Shown in pieces: positions 51,590 through 62,534 of a stretch of 64,000 nt of DNA (positions are counted from its first letter, which is position 1; every line of letters starts with the position of its first letter). Both the position numbers and the translations under genes were made by a program. The stretch comes from Glaciozyma antarctica PI12 (lineage: Eukaryota > Basidiomycota > Microbotryomycetes > Kriegeriales > Camptobasidiaceae), in NCBI GenBank assembly GCA_002917775.1, contig KZ627158.1:885103-949102 (forward strand), read 5' to 3'. The notes beneath the pieces were generated by a model, which saw only the letters and a list, made by a program, of their open reading frames with translations, was not told where the DNA came from and searched no databases.

Positions 51590-54500
51590 TTTAGCTTTGG
51601 GCGCACTCAGGTCCTCCACCCCACCTCAACAGACAGCCCGGCGCACGAACCCTCGCACTCGACGATCTCGCCGCCCGAGCGCACTCCCATCTTCTCCTCC
51701 ACTCGTCTCTCCTCACCACCACTCGTCTCTCCGCACCCCCAAGTTCCTCAGCCACCCTCGCCACCCGGCACGATCAAATCGCACTCTCCGCTCCTCTCCA
51801 CGTTCGCTGCGGCAGGTCCGAGCGAGCCGCACGCGGCGGAGACGAACACGTTGAAATTGAGGGAGCGGCTGGAAAAGGAAGCGAGGGAGCGTATGGAGAT
51901 GGAGCGGGAGCGCGCGCATGCGCAGGCTCTGGAGCCGGAGATGAGCTTCCCTGCGATACGTCGAGCGCCGGTCCAGGCGGAGCGGGAGTGGGCCAGCGGG
52001 AGGAGCCACAGTATTGGGTACACTTCCTCGTCGGCCCTAGCGGCTGGAACGGGGGTATTGGGAGCAGCAGGAGCGGGGAAGAGGAGGAAGAAGTGGCTCG
52101 TTTTGGTCGTGCCGCCTGCTGCCCTTCCCCACTCGCCTCCGCCGACTCAGGTGCGTTCTCCAGGTGCGGTACGGTGCGAGGAGCTTGCTGATAATCTGCT
52201 TGCGTGCAGACGTCGGGATTCGCCACCGGGTATGGCGCCAGCGGTCGTTTCGCGGGTGGGATCCTGCTCCCTCTCCAGCCTACCGTACGCGAACTCCCTT
52301 GCTTTCCGCGTATCCTCGAAGCTGACTGCCTGATCTGCAGCTTCCGAACCAGCTCTCCCTCATCGCGCGCGAGTTCTCGCTCCCCTCGATCGGCGGAGTC
52401 TCCCTCTATCTTTGCCTCCCGAGCGAGCCTCAGCCGCAATGGACGTTCCCAGGGCAGCTGGGATATCCCACACAGCAGCCTGAAGCGGGAGGAATGAAGC
52501 CGCGACTGGTGGAGGAGACGTGGGGCATGTTCTGGGCTGCGTACTTGGACGACGAGCTGAGCACGTCTGCGGAGGGACTGAAGGGGATCAATGGACTCCG
52601 TTCGTCCTCCCTCGCGCCTTACCAAGCTCTTTCTGACTGTTCGATATTTCACAGCTATCGCCGCCCGAATCGAGTTCGATATCGACCCTCGCAAGGCCCG
52701 TTGGCTCAGCAGCTGGCTCGGCAGCGCGTCAACACTCGCCTCGCACAGTCGCTTCCTCTCGACCGCATCTCGAACCACTCCCGCCAAGAGTCCTGGAGAG
52801 CACTCCCGCGGAAGCAGCTACGACTCCTCCCCATCACTCGGCGCCTCTAGGCTGCCGCTCCGCGCGACGTCGTCTTCCCTCGCGCAGCCGCACCACATCC
52901 CTCTCCGTCCTACTCGCCCTCTCTCACCCGACGGATTTTGTCCTCTCTCCCTCCTCACGCGGAAAGTCACTTCCCGCCAAACGACGCGCTCCGCATCGCT
53001 CTCGACGCCCTCGAACCTCCGCATCGACATCCTCGGCCACGCTCGCTCCACCACCACTCTCACCGACAGCATCTTCGGCGCCTCCCCCTTCATTCCGGAC
53101 GACTCGCTCGTCACGTCCTATCCTGCGAGCAAATCGGATGATCTCTGGCCTTCCACACCTCACCGTCACCTGAGCCGTCTTCCAAGCCCCGATATCGCAG
53201 AACGCAGCATGGCTTTCACGCCCTCCGCCCTCGTCTTCCGCCTCGACACCCCGCGACGCGATTTCTCCCTCGCCGCTCCAGTCCTCGAGTCGAGCGCGGC
53301 GAAACCTGCGCCGAGGATGATTGAGCGGGATTGGGAGATTCGGATGCGCCCGCTTTGGGAATGCTCGGGGACGCCGACGCCGACGCCGAAGGAGGGGGCG
53401 TTTTGGGAGGCTCAGAAGGAGGTGCTGGAGTGGGAGAGGGGGAGGAGCTGGGTGTGCTACCCCGTGCTGGAGATTTATCCGGCGGTATACCCGCACGTGA
53501 GGCCGTATCTTTCGATCAAGCCTGTGATGGAGGAGAGGGAGGTGGACGAGGAAAGCGTTCAGGCGACGACAGAGATAATTCGAGGCGTCTACCCTTACAA
53601 CCTTTCGCAAATCAACCCCGCCGCTTTTCCCCACTTCGACCTCTATCCCTCCCTTCGCCCAACGATCCTCCCGTCCAAATGGCACTCGCCGCGAAAGGTA
53701 CTTCTCCGAAGGCCGACTATTCGTTCAGTGTTTCCAGGATCTACGACGCGGTCTACCCTCATTTCGACCTCTACGCTCCTCTTCGACCCATCCTCCTCCC
53801 CTCGAAAGCGAACGCCGCGAACGAGACGCCCAACTCTCGCAGATCTATCCCAGCACCTATCCCTACCTCTCGTCGCAGATCTACCCCTCCCTCGTCCCCC
53901 GAATGTCGCCACCTCGCTCCCGAATCTCCTCGCCGACGACCAAGTCCTCTCCTCGCCACCCGTACCCTGCGAACCTCGCCATGCTCTACCCTCCCGTTTT
54001 TGCCACCCGTCGTCGCGCGCAAGGAAGCCGGTCTCTCGACCCACCTCCCTTCGCACTACCCGTTTTTCCAGCTCTACCGCCCCACCTAACCTCACCTCTA
54101 CTTCTACCCCTCCACCGCCTGACCATCCTGCCCTCTCAAGCACTCTCCACCCGCACTGATCCTCATCCCGCACTCCTCGCTCGACTTCGCTACCTCCACC
54201 GACCTCGCTACCCCCTCCTCGCCCGACCACCTCAATTCCCGCCTCCTCGATTCTGCGGCGCTCGGAGGGCCGCTGAGGAAGCGGTTCCCGTCGTATGATC
54301 CTGGATCGGCGGGGAGGGAGGTGGAAAGCGAAGAGAGGCTCGTGCAGCCGGATTGGCGGGTCGGGATGCGGTCGTTGGCGGAGGCTAGCGACCTTGGTGC
54401 GACGCTGTTTAAGGATGGGGATACGTTTTCGAGTGGGGAGATTGAGGAAGATCCGTTTGCGCTGGAGGTGGGGAGTGAGGAGGGACCGGGTGCGGCGAAG

Positions 54501-54974
54501 TGCCTAGCGAGGGAGCTCTCGAGCGACGATGAGGGGAGCGACGTGAGTGATTCGCTAAGCTCTTCAGCGGTGAGTTGCTAACGACGCTTCTGCTTCGCAC
54601 AGCACTCGCCAGCGGCGACGTCAAGTCCTCGAGCGGCTTTCTCCTCCCTCTTCCTTCCTCCTCCGCACTCGCCGTCCTTCGATTTCGTACATGCCTCGTC
54701 GACACTCAACTCCAGCCAGATCAATCAGTACGCTGTGTACCCTTCATCCAACGGCTACCCCGACGACGTTCCATTCATCCTTTCAGCACTGGGAGCGGGT
54801 TCGGAATTCGAAGGCTCGCCAGCGATGGATTCGCCTGGCTATCCCGAGGATGATTTTGGAAGCGACGATGATCGGTCGCAGTACATCGTTATGGAGAATC
54901 GGCTCGACGAGGAGGACGACGACGCTTTCTCCGCTGTGCGTGTGCTCTTTCGCTCCAACGGTCTTCCATTTTGA
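51590..54974 (+). CDS. Large YP-repeat protein of unknown function
   Basis: The first clear exon is Ser/Pro-rich, then has a charged helix (LKLRERLEKEARERMEMERE). Conserved-looking exons follow: TSGFATGYGASGRFAGGILL, LPNQLSLIAREFSLPSIGGV, EPQPQWTFPGQLGYP and ETWGMFWAAYLDDEL. A long Ser/Arg-rich region leads to IERDWEIRMRPLWECSGTPT and degenerate repeats built on YPHFDLYxxLRPxxLPSK (near 53470, 53590, 53750, 53840, 54050). The end is acidic (LAEASDLGATLFKDGDTFSS, IVMENRLDEEDDDAFSA). Successive repeat units lie in different frames with no adequate introns, so the repeat zone carries indels, real or technical. No family is recognised. The last exon either stops at 54974 or splices in phase into 6PGL. 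Confidence 0.5.
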
Positions 54975-54993
54975 CTGACACATGAACTTGCAG
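54938..54993 (+). other. Canonical intron signals linking the YP-repeat frame to 6PGL
   Basis: The donor GTGCGT follows codons for DAFSA, a branch-like ACTGAC lies near 54973, and the acceptor TTGCAG precedes TCGCCACCC. Both sides are phase 0, so splicing would give DAFSA-SPPPTTSPPPVLFSF. The size (56 nt) and all three signals equal the typical introns of this window. Confidence 0.7.
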
Positions 54994-55998
54994 TCGCCAC
55001 CCCCGACGACCTCTCCACCACCCGTACTCTTCTCCTTCCCCACCTGCAACAAATCCGACGACCTCGCTGCCGCCATCGCTCAATTCTGCATTGAAGCGCA
55101 GAACCAATCAATCGACCGTCGCGGGCGATTCTGCGTCGCGCTTCCGGGCGGGTCGATGCCCAAGATCCTCGCCGAGGGACTCCTTGACGACGACCGCGTA
55201 ATGTGGGACAAGAGGTGCGTCTTTTCGCGCGCTCTTCATCGAGCTCTGAGCTGACTCGGCTCGCTTTCAGGGAAATCTTCTTCTGCGACGAACGCCTCGT
55301 TCCCCCCGATCACCCCCACAGTACGTTCGCTGCGTACGAAGCCGCTCTCTTCTCGAAAGTCCCCATCCCCGCGTGGCAGATCCACTCGATCATGTCCCTG
55401 CCCGACCTTGCGACCGAGCCTGTTCCAGCGGCGGCGGCAGACGAGATTGCAGCAGACTACGAGACGCAGCTTCTCGCTTCGTTCCCCGACGTTACTGGAA
55501 CAAGCTCGCTGGGTGAGCTTTATCTTTTCTATTCGCAGGCGTCGCTGACTCTTTTCTCGTCGTTCAGGCCTCGCTCCTCCACTTCCTCGCTTCGACCTCG
55601 TACTTCTCGGAATGGGTTCAGATGGTGCGCAATCCCCACCCCGTCTTGGACACCCACTTACTCTCCTCACAGGCCATTGCGCCAGCCTCTTCCCGGACCA
55701 TCCTCTCCTCACCTCGGAACTCTGGATTGCGCATCTCAACGACGCCCCCAAATTTCCCACCAGCCGCATCACCTTCACCTTCCCACTCCTCTCCGCTTCT
55801 CGTCGGCTCGCTTTCATCTGCACCGGCTCTTCAAAATCTTCTGCGCTCGCTGGTGCGCTCGATCAGCGTATCGCGAGGAACGAGAAGGGTCCATCGGGGA
55901 GGGTGAGGCTAGGTGGGCATCCGGTTGTGTGGTTTGTCGATGATGAGGCGAGGGAGGGGGTGGATTACCCTGTTAGCGAGTTTTGGGATGAGGGCTAG
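54982..55998 (+). CDS. 6-phosphogluconolactonase
   Basis: This is the second enzyme of the oxidative pentose phosphate pathway, hydrolysing 6-phosphogluconolactone. An own start gives MNLQSPPPTTSPPPVLFSFP, followed by DDLAAAIAQFCIEAQNQSID, RRGRFCVALPGGSMPKILAE, REIFFCDERLVPPDHPHSTF, RFDLVLLGMGSDG joined across an intron to HCASLFPDHPLL, and SRRLAFICTGSSKSSAL. It ends VDYPVSEFWDEG with TAG at 55996-55998. These match the family motifs LSGGS, DER.VP..H..SN, GMG.DGHTASLFP and G..K. The usual DGHT reads DGHC here. The start codon lies only 7 nt after the upstream stop, inside what looks like a perfect in-phase intron, so it may be the C-terminal part of a fusion. Confidence 0.9.
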
Positions 55999-56347
55999 GG
56001 GTTGCTGGACAATCGCAAGGATGGTTTTGCTTGAGCTGTGAGCTTGCTTCGCTGCGAAGCTGCGAAGCTGTGAAGCTGGCAGCTATCCGACATCGCCTGA
56101 TGAACCTCAGTGCTCGAAAAGCTCGTTCTCCTGCTCGAGGGAGAGGCAGAGGAAGAGGAAGAGCAGGGCCGCGAGGTTTTCTGCCCTTTCCGCACCGGCC
56201 AGGGCAGCGGTGCGAGAAGGGGGAGCAGATTCTGGAAACAAGCAAGGTGAGGCTGTGATCCGAGTGCGTGAAGCTGGCTCCCTGCGAGAACGCTGCTCAG
56301 AAAAACCACTCCGCGGAGCTCCGCTCTTCATCTCCCACCAGCTCCGT
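55999..56347. other. 6PGL 3' region with short GCTGCGAA-type tandem repeat
   Basis: The region contains a short tandem array of GCTGCGAA-like units (about 56049-56079) and a perfect CTTCGC-T-GCGAAG inverted repeat at its start. It could form a small hairpin in the 6PGL 3' UTR. No gene is seen otherwise. Confidence 0.5.
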
Positions 56348-57491
56348 ATGCTCTCTCCACTGCTCCCCCAGCTCAACTAAGATATCGTAGTCTCTATTGG
56401 CGCGGCAGCAGCACACTCCATTGACCCAAACACCGTCCAGCTCAAGAGCAAACGCCACTGGGACGTCGCCGACTTCGAGCAGGCTTTCCGGAGACGAGGT
56501 CGAGACCTCCGCAACTTCTCCCTCGTGTGCAAGGACTGGGGGCACGCTGCGCAGGAGGAGATCATCTCGTTTTTGTACGTTACGAAGTTGAACGAGGCTC
56601 GGGTGCTGAAGACGCTTGAGATGCTCCTCGCTCGTGGCCTTGTCCACCTGCGACGAGTCGTCTTCGTTTCAAGCGATTCTGGCGCTTACCAACCCGTGTT
56701 GAGGAGGCTGGTTGATGTTGGGTTGGAGGTGGACCTGGTAGAGAGCTGGATCGACCTTCTTCCTGATACTACGGGGTACGAGCTGAAAGGTGCGTCTCCG
56801 TTCCAACTCGCAACACCTCCGAGCTGACTCCTGGCACAGGTTTGCGAGCCTTACACTTGTTCGGAACGAACCTTGAGCGTGTGGACCCCGCCATTTCATA
56901 CACTCCTTCTCCCATCCCCCTCGAATCCCTCGTCGTTCACTGCGCCGCCACCGATTCCCACCTCCAAGCCAGGACGTGGCAACTCCTCCCCGACCACTTC
57001 AGCTCGGTCGACCACCTCTTCATCAACGCCACCAACCTCGTCGACAATCGGCCATCCCATCCCTCGGCTCAACTCATCTCCGCTCTCGAATCCTGGATCC
57101 CCCCCCCTGACCCCGACTCACCCTTGTCCTCACCTCTCCGCAATTCGACCTCGGTCGCGAGCTCGCTCGCCTGCTACCCTTCACGAAGAAGCTCAAGGAC
57201 CTCACTCTCCCGTTATTCCACCTCGACGTCTTGCCCTCCCTCCCCCACTCGCTTACAACTCTCAGCGTCCGCCCCTCCACAAACCTCGACGCAGAATCCA
57301 CGGCGCTGCGATAATGTTTGCCTTACTTCCCGCTGGACGAGCTCAAGGTTCTTTACGTCGATCAGAGGGAGATGGAGAGGCGAAAGCGAGCGTCGGCGTT
57401 GGGAGATTTGGTGGCGGTTGCGGAGCTCGCTGGGGTCGAGGTAGGGGGAGAGAGGTTCGCGGGTTGGATGGAAACGGGGTATAGGTTTTGA
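56348..57491 (+). pseudogene. F-box/LRR-like pseudogene, relative of the gene at 48730-49641
   Basis: Alignment by eye with the copy at 49641 is clear: LLPQLN then DIVVSIGAAAAHSID; DVADFEQAFRRRGRDLRNFS then LVCKDWGHAAQEE; ISFLYVTKLNEARVLKTLEM; LVHLRRVVFVSSDSGAYQPV; GLRALHLFGTNLERVDPAIS; and PSLPHSLTTLSVRPSTNLD. The frame is interrupted by a TAA at 56378-56380, exactly where the sister gene has a Leu codon. It is broken again by a shift between LESWIPPPDPDSP and TLVLTSPQFDLGRELARLLP (near 57110, by a C9 run) and by a TAA near 57313, before YFPLDELKVLYVDQRE. The homologous C-terminus runs to the TGA at 57491. Substituted stops plus a frame break make true decay more likely than assembly error alone. 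Confidence 0.7.
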
Positions 57492-58004
57492 GCTGGACGC
57501 GCACAAGAAGTTGGTGTGGGATAGCTGCTGCAGGAAGTGGTAAAAGTGGAGATTGTTGGCTTGCGAAGGGAGGTGCACTGTGCACCGCTCGCTCGGAGGA
57601 GTTTCGTCGCCGTTCGACTGAGATTGGGCGGAGAGAAATGCCGCTTCAGTGAGAAGAGAGATCGTTGTGAAACCCAACCCTGAGAGAGTCACTAGAGACA
57701 GGAAATGGCCCGAGATTAAGAGCGGGGGGGCGCGTCCGATGAGACTGCTTCGGCCAGCGAGAAACTATCGCAAGAAGTGCTGGATAGAGCGCCGTGTCGT
57801 CGCTGTACATAGAATTTACCTTTTCCCTTGAGGACCATGGCGATACGCTCTATTTGACAGGGAATTTGGGAAGTAGCGGGAGGAGAAGGTGCTCTCGGAC
57901 TCCGGATCCTCAGTGCGTCACTGACTCCCGCACCTGAGATTCTCTCAGCGCGCTGCTCTCCCTCTCCTCCATCTCTCCGCCGACTCGAACCTTCTTCTAC
58001 AGCC
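57492..58004. other. Intergenic region upstream of the membrane-protein gene
   Basis: About 510 bp without a recognisable gene. It ends in the pyrimidine-rich leader of the next gene. No repeat or RNA structure is seen. Confidence 0.5.
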
Positions 58005-58891
58005 ATGTGAGTGCAGCTGCTGCCACTGCTGCAACAGGAGGAAGGTACGAGCTGACTCTCGGCGCCTTCCCCAGGTCCCTCACCCCCGACCACACCGATC
58101 CCGCCGTTACCGCCCCCGAAGCTCTCATCTCCACCGTCCCCGGCGCCAACGAAGACGGCACCATCGCCACCTCCGCGCACCGCAACTACTCCTTCGCCGC
58201 CGCCACCTGGTGCGTTCCTCCGGGCCCTCCGTCTCGAGCTGAGCTAACGATACGCAGGCTGGCGATCCTCGCTACTCCCCTCTTGTTCTTTCCTAGGATT
58301 TTGTCCCTCATCTTTGGGTCCCTCCTTACCGAGAGTGGAGATCCGGATGGAAAGGGGAAAGCGGAGGTGATTAGGCAGCTCAATGTGCTCGAGAGGAGTT
58401 TGGCGGGGTTGACGGGGTTGGCGTGCCTGAGCCTCGCTTTGATCCTTATCGTGCAAGTACGTTCTTCTTCCACAAACTCATCGAAGACGGTGAAGGGACC
58501 AGCTGATCACTCGCGCAGTCCGGAGTCCTACCCCTCACTTCCTCCCTCTCCTCCCCGCGCGGAGCCTCCCCCGACGCCCTCCTCGCCGACGCACCCTTCC
58601 GCACGCCCACGATAATGGTGACGACGGCGTTCTTCGCAGCTCTCGCGTGGTACTCTTACGATCTCGGAATGCTTTTCGTCACGGGCGTCAGTGGAGGCTT
58701 CCTGATTTGGGGAGCTTGGGCTGCAAGTCGTTCGCTTCCTGTGAGGAGGGGAAAAAGAGCTGATGATTGAGCAGATTCTGTTCGCGAGCGAGACGAGGGT
58801 TAACAAGGCGGGTAAGAAGGCGATGGATGGAGCTATGAGCTCGTTCCCGTTCAAGAACGTGCATGCCGAGGAAGCGAAGAAGGAGCTTTGA
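58005..58891 (+). CDS. Multi-pass membrane protein, function unknown, start codon split by an intron
   Basis: Exon 1 contributes only AT of the start codon. The intron begins gtgagtgcag (58007), has a gctgac branch and ends ccccag, and the next exon supplies G to give MSLTPDHTDPAVTAPEALIS. The protein continues SAHRNYSFAAATW and has about four hydrophobic helices (LAILATPLLFFPRILSLIFG, LAGLTGLACLSLALILIVQ, IMVTTAFFAALAWYSYDLGM, LFVTGVSGGFLIWGAWA). It ends ASETRVNKAGKKAMDGAMSS, FPFKNVHAEEAKKEL with TGA at 58889-58891. The unspliced ATG is followed at once by TGA, so the intron must be removed to make protein. Splice phases agree throughout. I do not recognise a family; the C-terminal KKEL-type end might hint at ER residence. 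Confidence 0.75.
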
Positions 58892-59157
58892 AGGAGCCTC
58901 CCGTGGAGCGAATGAAGTACTGTGCATACCGGTTTGGGAGAAGCGGGCGCGCGAGAGGAGAGGAGAGGTGCTGTTCGGTACCCTCTGTACGCTCCAAGGC
59001 GACCGAAGACGAGAAACGAAGGTCGTCCAGCGACAAGAGTTGTGTCCTCCAAGCAGACAGTTTCGACGAGCATTCCCTCCATACACCCCACACGATCAGG
59101 CACGACCTCATCGTTCCACGCGCAGTCCCGTCCTACATACACCTCCCGCCCCAACTC

Positions 59158-59853
59158 TCACCTCCCAGGCTTCTCCCCTCCTCCGCCCTTCGCCCCTCCA
59201 GCTCCCAAATCTCCATCCCCGCCCACCGCAAACCTCTCCATCTCCTTCCACCCCCCAATCTTCCTCCCCGCCTCCTCATGCGTCGCCTCCAAAAACACCT
59301 TGGGAACAATCGCCTCTCCCTCCGGATGCGTAGCTGCAGCCAATAGGGCCTCCTTCCACCGGGTTGCGCAGAGGCACCAGGTGCATTGGGCGGTAGGAGA
59401 GGAGGGGGAGAGGGGGCCTGAGGAGGGAAAGAGGGAGGAGAGGTCGTTTCCGCGTGAGGCGGAGAAGCGGAGGAAGGAGGGGGTTATGAGAGCTGCCACT
59501 GTGCGGGGGTCAGCTTGGATCGAAGAGGGAGGGGGAGGGACGGACCGGTGTGGGAGGCGGGATCCATGGGAGAGGCATCGCAGTAGTTGTTCCTGTGCGC
59601 AGTGGAGTGAGCGGCCGATCGCGGTAGGGAGAGAGAAAGCGGACCTGAAGAACCCAGTCGTAGGCCCCAATCCAACAGGGACAGGCTGGAGCTCTGAGCC
59701 CAGCACTGTGTGGAGAGGGAGGGGTCAGAGGTGCTCGATCGGCGGGACATGGAAGGGCGGACCGTTGAGGCGGGGGAGGATGGCGGCGTTCATGCGGGGC
59801 TTCTGGGGCGGGAGGTCGGCGAGAGTGGCGTAGAGGCGAGGACGAGGGGGCAT
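59158..59853 (-). CDS. DUF2237 family protein
   Basis: DUF2237 proteins are small cysteine-containing proteins of unknown biochemical role, shared by bacteria and fungi. Exon 1 encodes MPPRPRLYATLADLPPQKPR and ends ILPRLN, then splices to VLGSELQPVPVGLGPTTGFF. Small exons give RNNYCDASPMDPASHTVAAL, TPSFLRFSASRGNDLSSLFP, CTWCLCATRWKEALLAA and VPKVFLEATHEEAGRKIGG, with a Gly-rich C-terminus ending EKPGR at 59158. The signatures NVLG.ELQP, TGF.R..YC, H....A..T..FL.FS.SRGNDL, WCLC..RW.EA and LEATHE are the family hallmarks. All splice junctions are in phase, so it looks intact. It is convergent with the membrane-protein gene upstream. Confidence 0.88.
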
Positions 59854-60037
59854 GTGGAAGGTGGGAGAGAGGGAAGTAGCGAGGTGGAGCTGGTCTTGAC
59901 TCTTTGCGATCGCTGTTCGAGGACGGCAACGACGAGGTTGTGAATTAGGTAGAAGGGTATCTCCAAGGCCAGGAATAAAGTAAGGGAGTAGGGGGGTAGT
60001 CCAGTGCGGAGAATGTACAGGTGCTGCGGAGTCCGAT

Positions 60038-62534
60038 CTATCGGAAGTTGAGCTTGACGAGAAAGCTCCAGGCGGCGTTAGCGTTTTGCAAGCAGCTGAA
60101 AGGGGAGAACATACAGAAGGAGGTCCATGAGGACGTGAACACTCGCCCAAATGACCGCGACAACGAGCTCAGGCTGCGAACGCAAGAGATCAGCGGACGT
60201 CCTCCTCCCTCCGCACGACACTCACATGCTCCCTAAACTCGTCCAGCCCGATCTGCAAACCCATCAGCTACGTAGAAGCGCTCAGAGCGCGAAGAAACGC
60301 ACATTGGTCACGTCAAGCTTGTAGCAGAACCAAATGACCGCTCTCGCGAGGAACGACGATGCGAGTTCGGTGGCCCAGATGACGAGCGAGGCGATGGCGG
60401 TGAGGCGGTACGTGTAGGGATCTACTTCCGAGTCGAAGGAGAAGTAAGGGTAGAGATGCTTGTTGGGGCCGAAATGGAGGATCGTGAGCTGCGCGAGAAG
60501 TCAGCGCGTGAGGGGTGCGAGCGGAGGTGGACGTACCCAGCCGAGGAAGGCGACCACTGCGCGGATATCAGTGAGCGTCGACGGATAAGGAGGCAAGAGC
60601 GTACTCGTAACGTTCTCGGCGAGGTTCCGTAGGTACAACACTGGTCGCACGCATCAGCTCTCCTCGCCGCTCCGAAGCAGGCAAACTCACTCGTCCCAAC
60701 ACCCTCCGCGTACTCCTCCCACTCCTTATCAAAGCCGATAGTCCACTTGAGGATCCGATGGAACGTTCTGCTCATCGAGATGGGGTACCAAACGACGACC
60801 CAGGACGAGGAGAGGAGTTGGATGTAGAGGGCTTGATCGGGAGAGCGAAGTCGGGCAAAGAGGTTGCGATAGAAGATTTGGTAAACGCTGCGTTCACCAA
60901 GCGTCAGCCAGTGGGATAAGAGGAGGAGGTGGGGGAGACGAACAGGAAGTAGTAGAACTGTTGGGGGAGAGGTTAACGAGGTCGGGAATGGGAAGAGGGA
61001 GAGGACGTACACGGAAGAGGAACACGAGAGCGCGACTTCGTACTTTGCGTTCGAGGACCCAGTTGCTGACGGCGTTGAGGCACTGAACGGTGAGGATCCA
61101 CGTCCAGACGTACACGACGCCGTCGACGTTTGTATGCGGAAGAGTCGAGAGGTAGATGGTCGCGAATCCTTGGCCGATGATGAGGGCGAGTAAGGAGATA
61201 GTGAGGGTGAGGAGGAACCATAGGAAGCGCTTGTAGGAGCGCGGCATGCGTTGGGAGAGTTGGCGTTCGAGGAACCTGCGCAGAGCGTCAGCCTTCGTGT
61301 GACCGCGACGGCGAGAGAGAGGAGAACGCACGTCTTCTGCGCCGCCGTCAAGCTCCTCCGATAGCTCTGTCGTCTATCCGCCCTCAGTTTCGCAAAGCAC
61401 GCCAACGCAGGCAGCGTCATCGTCGCGAACGCCAGGGCGACCCAGGTCGTCTTCCGCTCCCAGTCCCAGGTGTCGTCCTCGGGCTCCTTTCCCGCGTGTC
61501 GGCCGAGACCATCGAGGTCGAAAGTGTGGATCCGATGGAGATCCGATGATCAGGGAGAGGGACCAGAAGACGAAGTAGGAGAACGATCCGCCGAGGGTCG
61601 AGGGCCACCAGTTGAGTCGGTCTGCGAAGGGGGTTAGTGCGTAGAGGAGGGAGAGAGGAGAGGACTCACAGAGATCAAATAGTTTGGTGACGAATATGAG
61701 AGCGACGGCGAGATAGATCCCGTAGTCTGCGAAGGGATTAGCGAGGAATGCGAGGAATGTAGAGGACGACGCACAAACGAAGAGGAAGAAGTAGAAGTTG
61801 GCGTCAACGGGGAGGTCAGGATCTGGCTCTGCCGACTGTTCCCCTGCCGCAGCTGCCACAGTCTCGTTCGTCGCGTCCTTCCCAGGTCCAGCCTCGACAA
61901 ACTCAAGCAGCAGCTGATCCCTCCTCACGACTCCCTTCTCCTCCCCCAGCCCCACCAACCCCGCGACGCCTTCCGCCACCCAAATCCCCACTCCTCCCAT
62001 CCCTCCATACCTCGCGCTCACAGCCCGCTGTGGTGGCTCAGAAGGCCAGGGGAGGTTCCAAGGCGGAGCTTCGACATAGGGGTCAGAAACAGGGAATGGA
62101 ATCGAGCACCATATCCACACCTGTCTCCTCGTCAGCTCTGTCCTCTCTACTCCAGGATAGAAGTACGTACGAGCACACAAGGAACTCCAACGAGCACAGC
62201 CCATCGTCTCCACCAATTCCCCAACCACCCCTCAACGCGTTCCCTCCCCGGCCTCAGCAGCCAACTCCTCTCCCCTCGTTCCACTTCCCCCACTAGAGGC
62301 GCATGATCCTCTACGAAAGGCCTTCGCGTAACCCCTCGTTTCTGAGGCCGAGGACGGGGGAGAGAGGTCGATGCGGCGCGCGGGGTGGGAGCGCGAGGGT
62401 GGGCGTGAAATCGCCCTGGGACGTAGGTGGGGGTGTCTGGGGGGAGGTTAGCTTGTACTTAGTGTGGGAAGGGAGGACGTACCATCCCAGGCTTGGTCAT
62501 TGTTCGCTTCGCCTTGATTGAAGGCTGCGAACAT
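60038..62534 (-). CDS. Large polytopic membrane protein, function unknown, with one frame break
   Basis: Exon 1 encodes MFAAFNQGEANNDQAWD, then DTPTYVPGRFHAHPRAPTPR. A Trp-rich juxtamembrane part (RVEGWLGNWWRRWAVLVGVP) leads to a luminal motif (IPFPVSDPYVEAPPWNLPWP). About eight hydrophobic helices follow, including YYGIYLAVALIFVTKLFDL, RLNWWPSTLGGSFSYFVFW, FLWFLLTLTISLLALIIGQG and VVAFLGWLTILHFG. Between them are RTFHRILKWTIGFDKEWEEY and PNKHLYPYFSFDSEVDPYTY. The last exons read PELVVAVIWASVHVLMDLL and end FLVKLNFR at 60038 if a gtatgt...ctaacg...ag intron is used. Near 61523 the frame changes by one base between SLSLIIGSPS and HTFDLDGLGRHAGKEPEDD without an intron. No family is recognised. 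Confidence 0.7.

Noticed and set aside
52924-53685. A 253-codon minus-strand ORF
   Set aside because: It is antisense to the YP-repeat gene, rich in Arg/His/Leu with no domain resemblance, so it is taken as a shadow.
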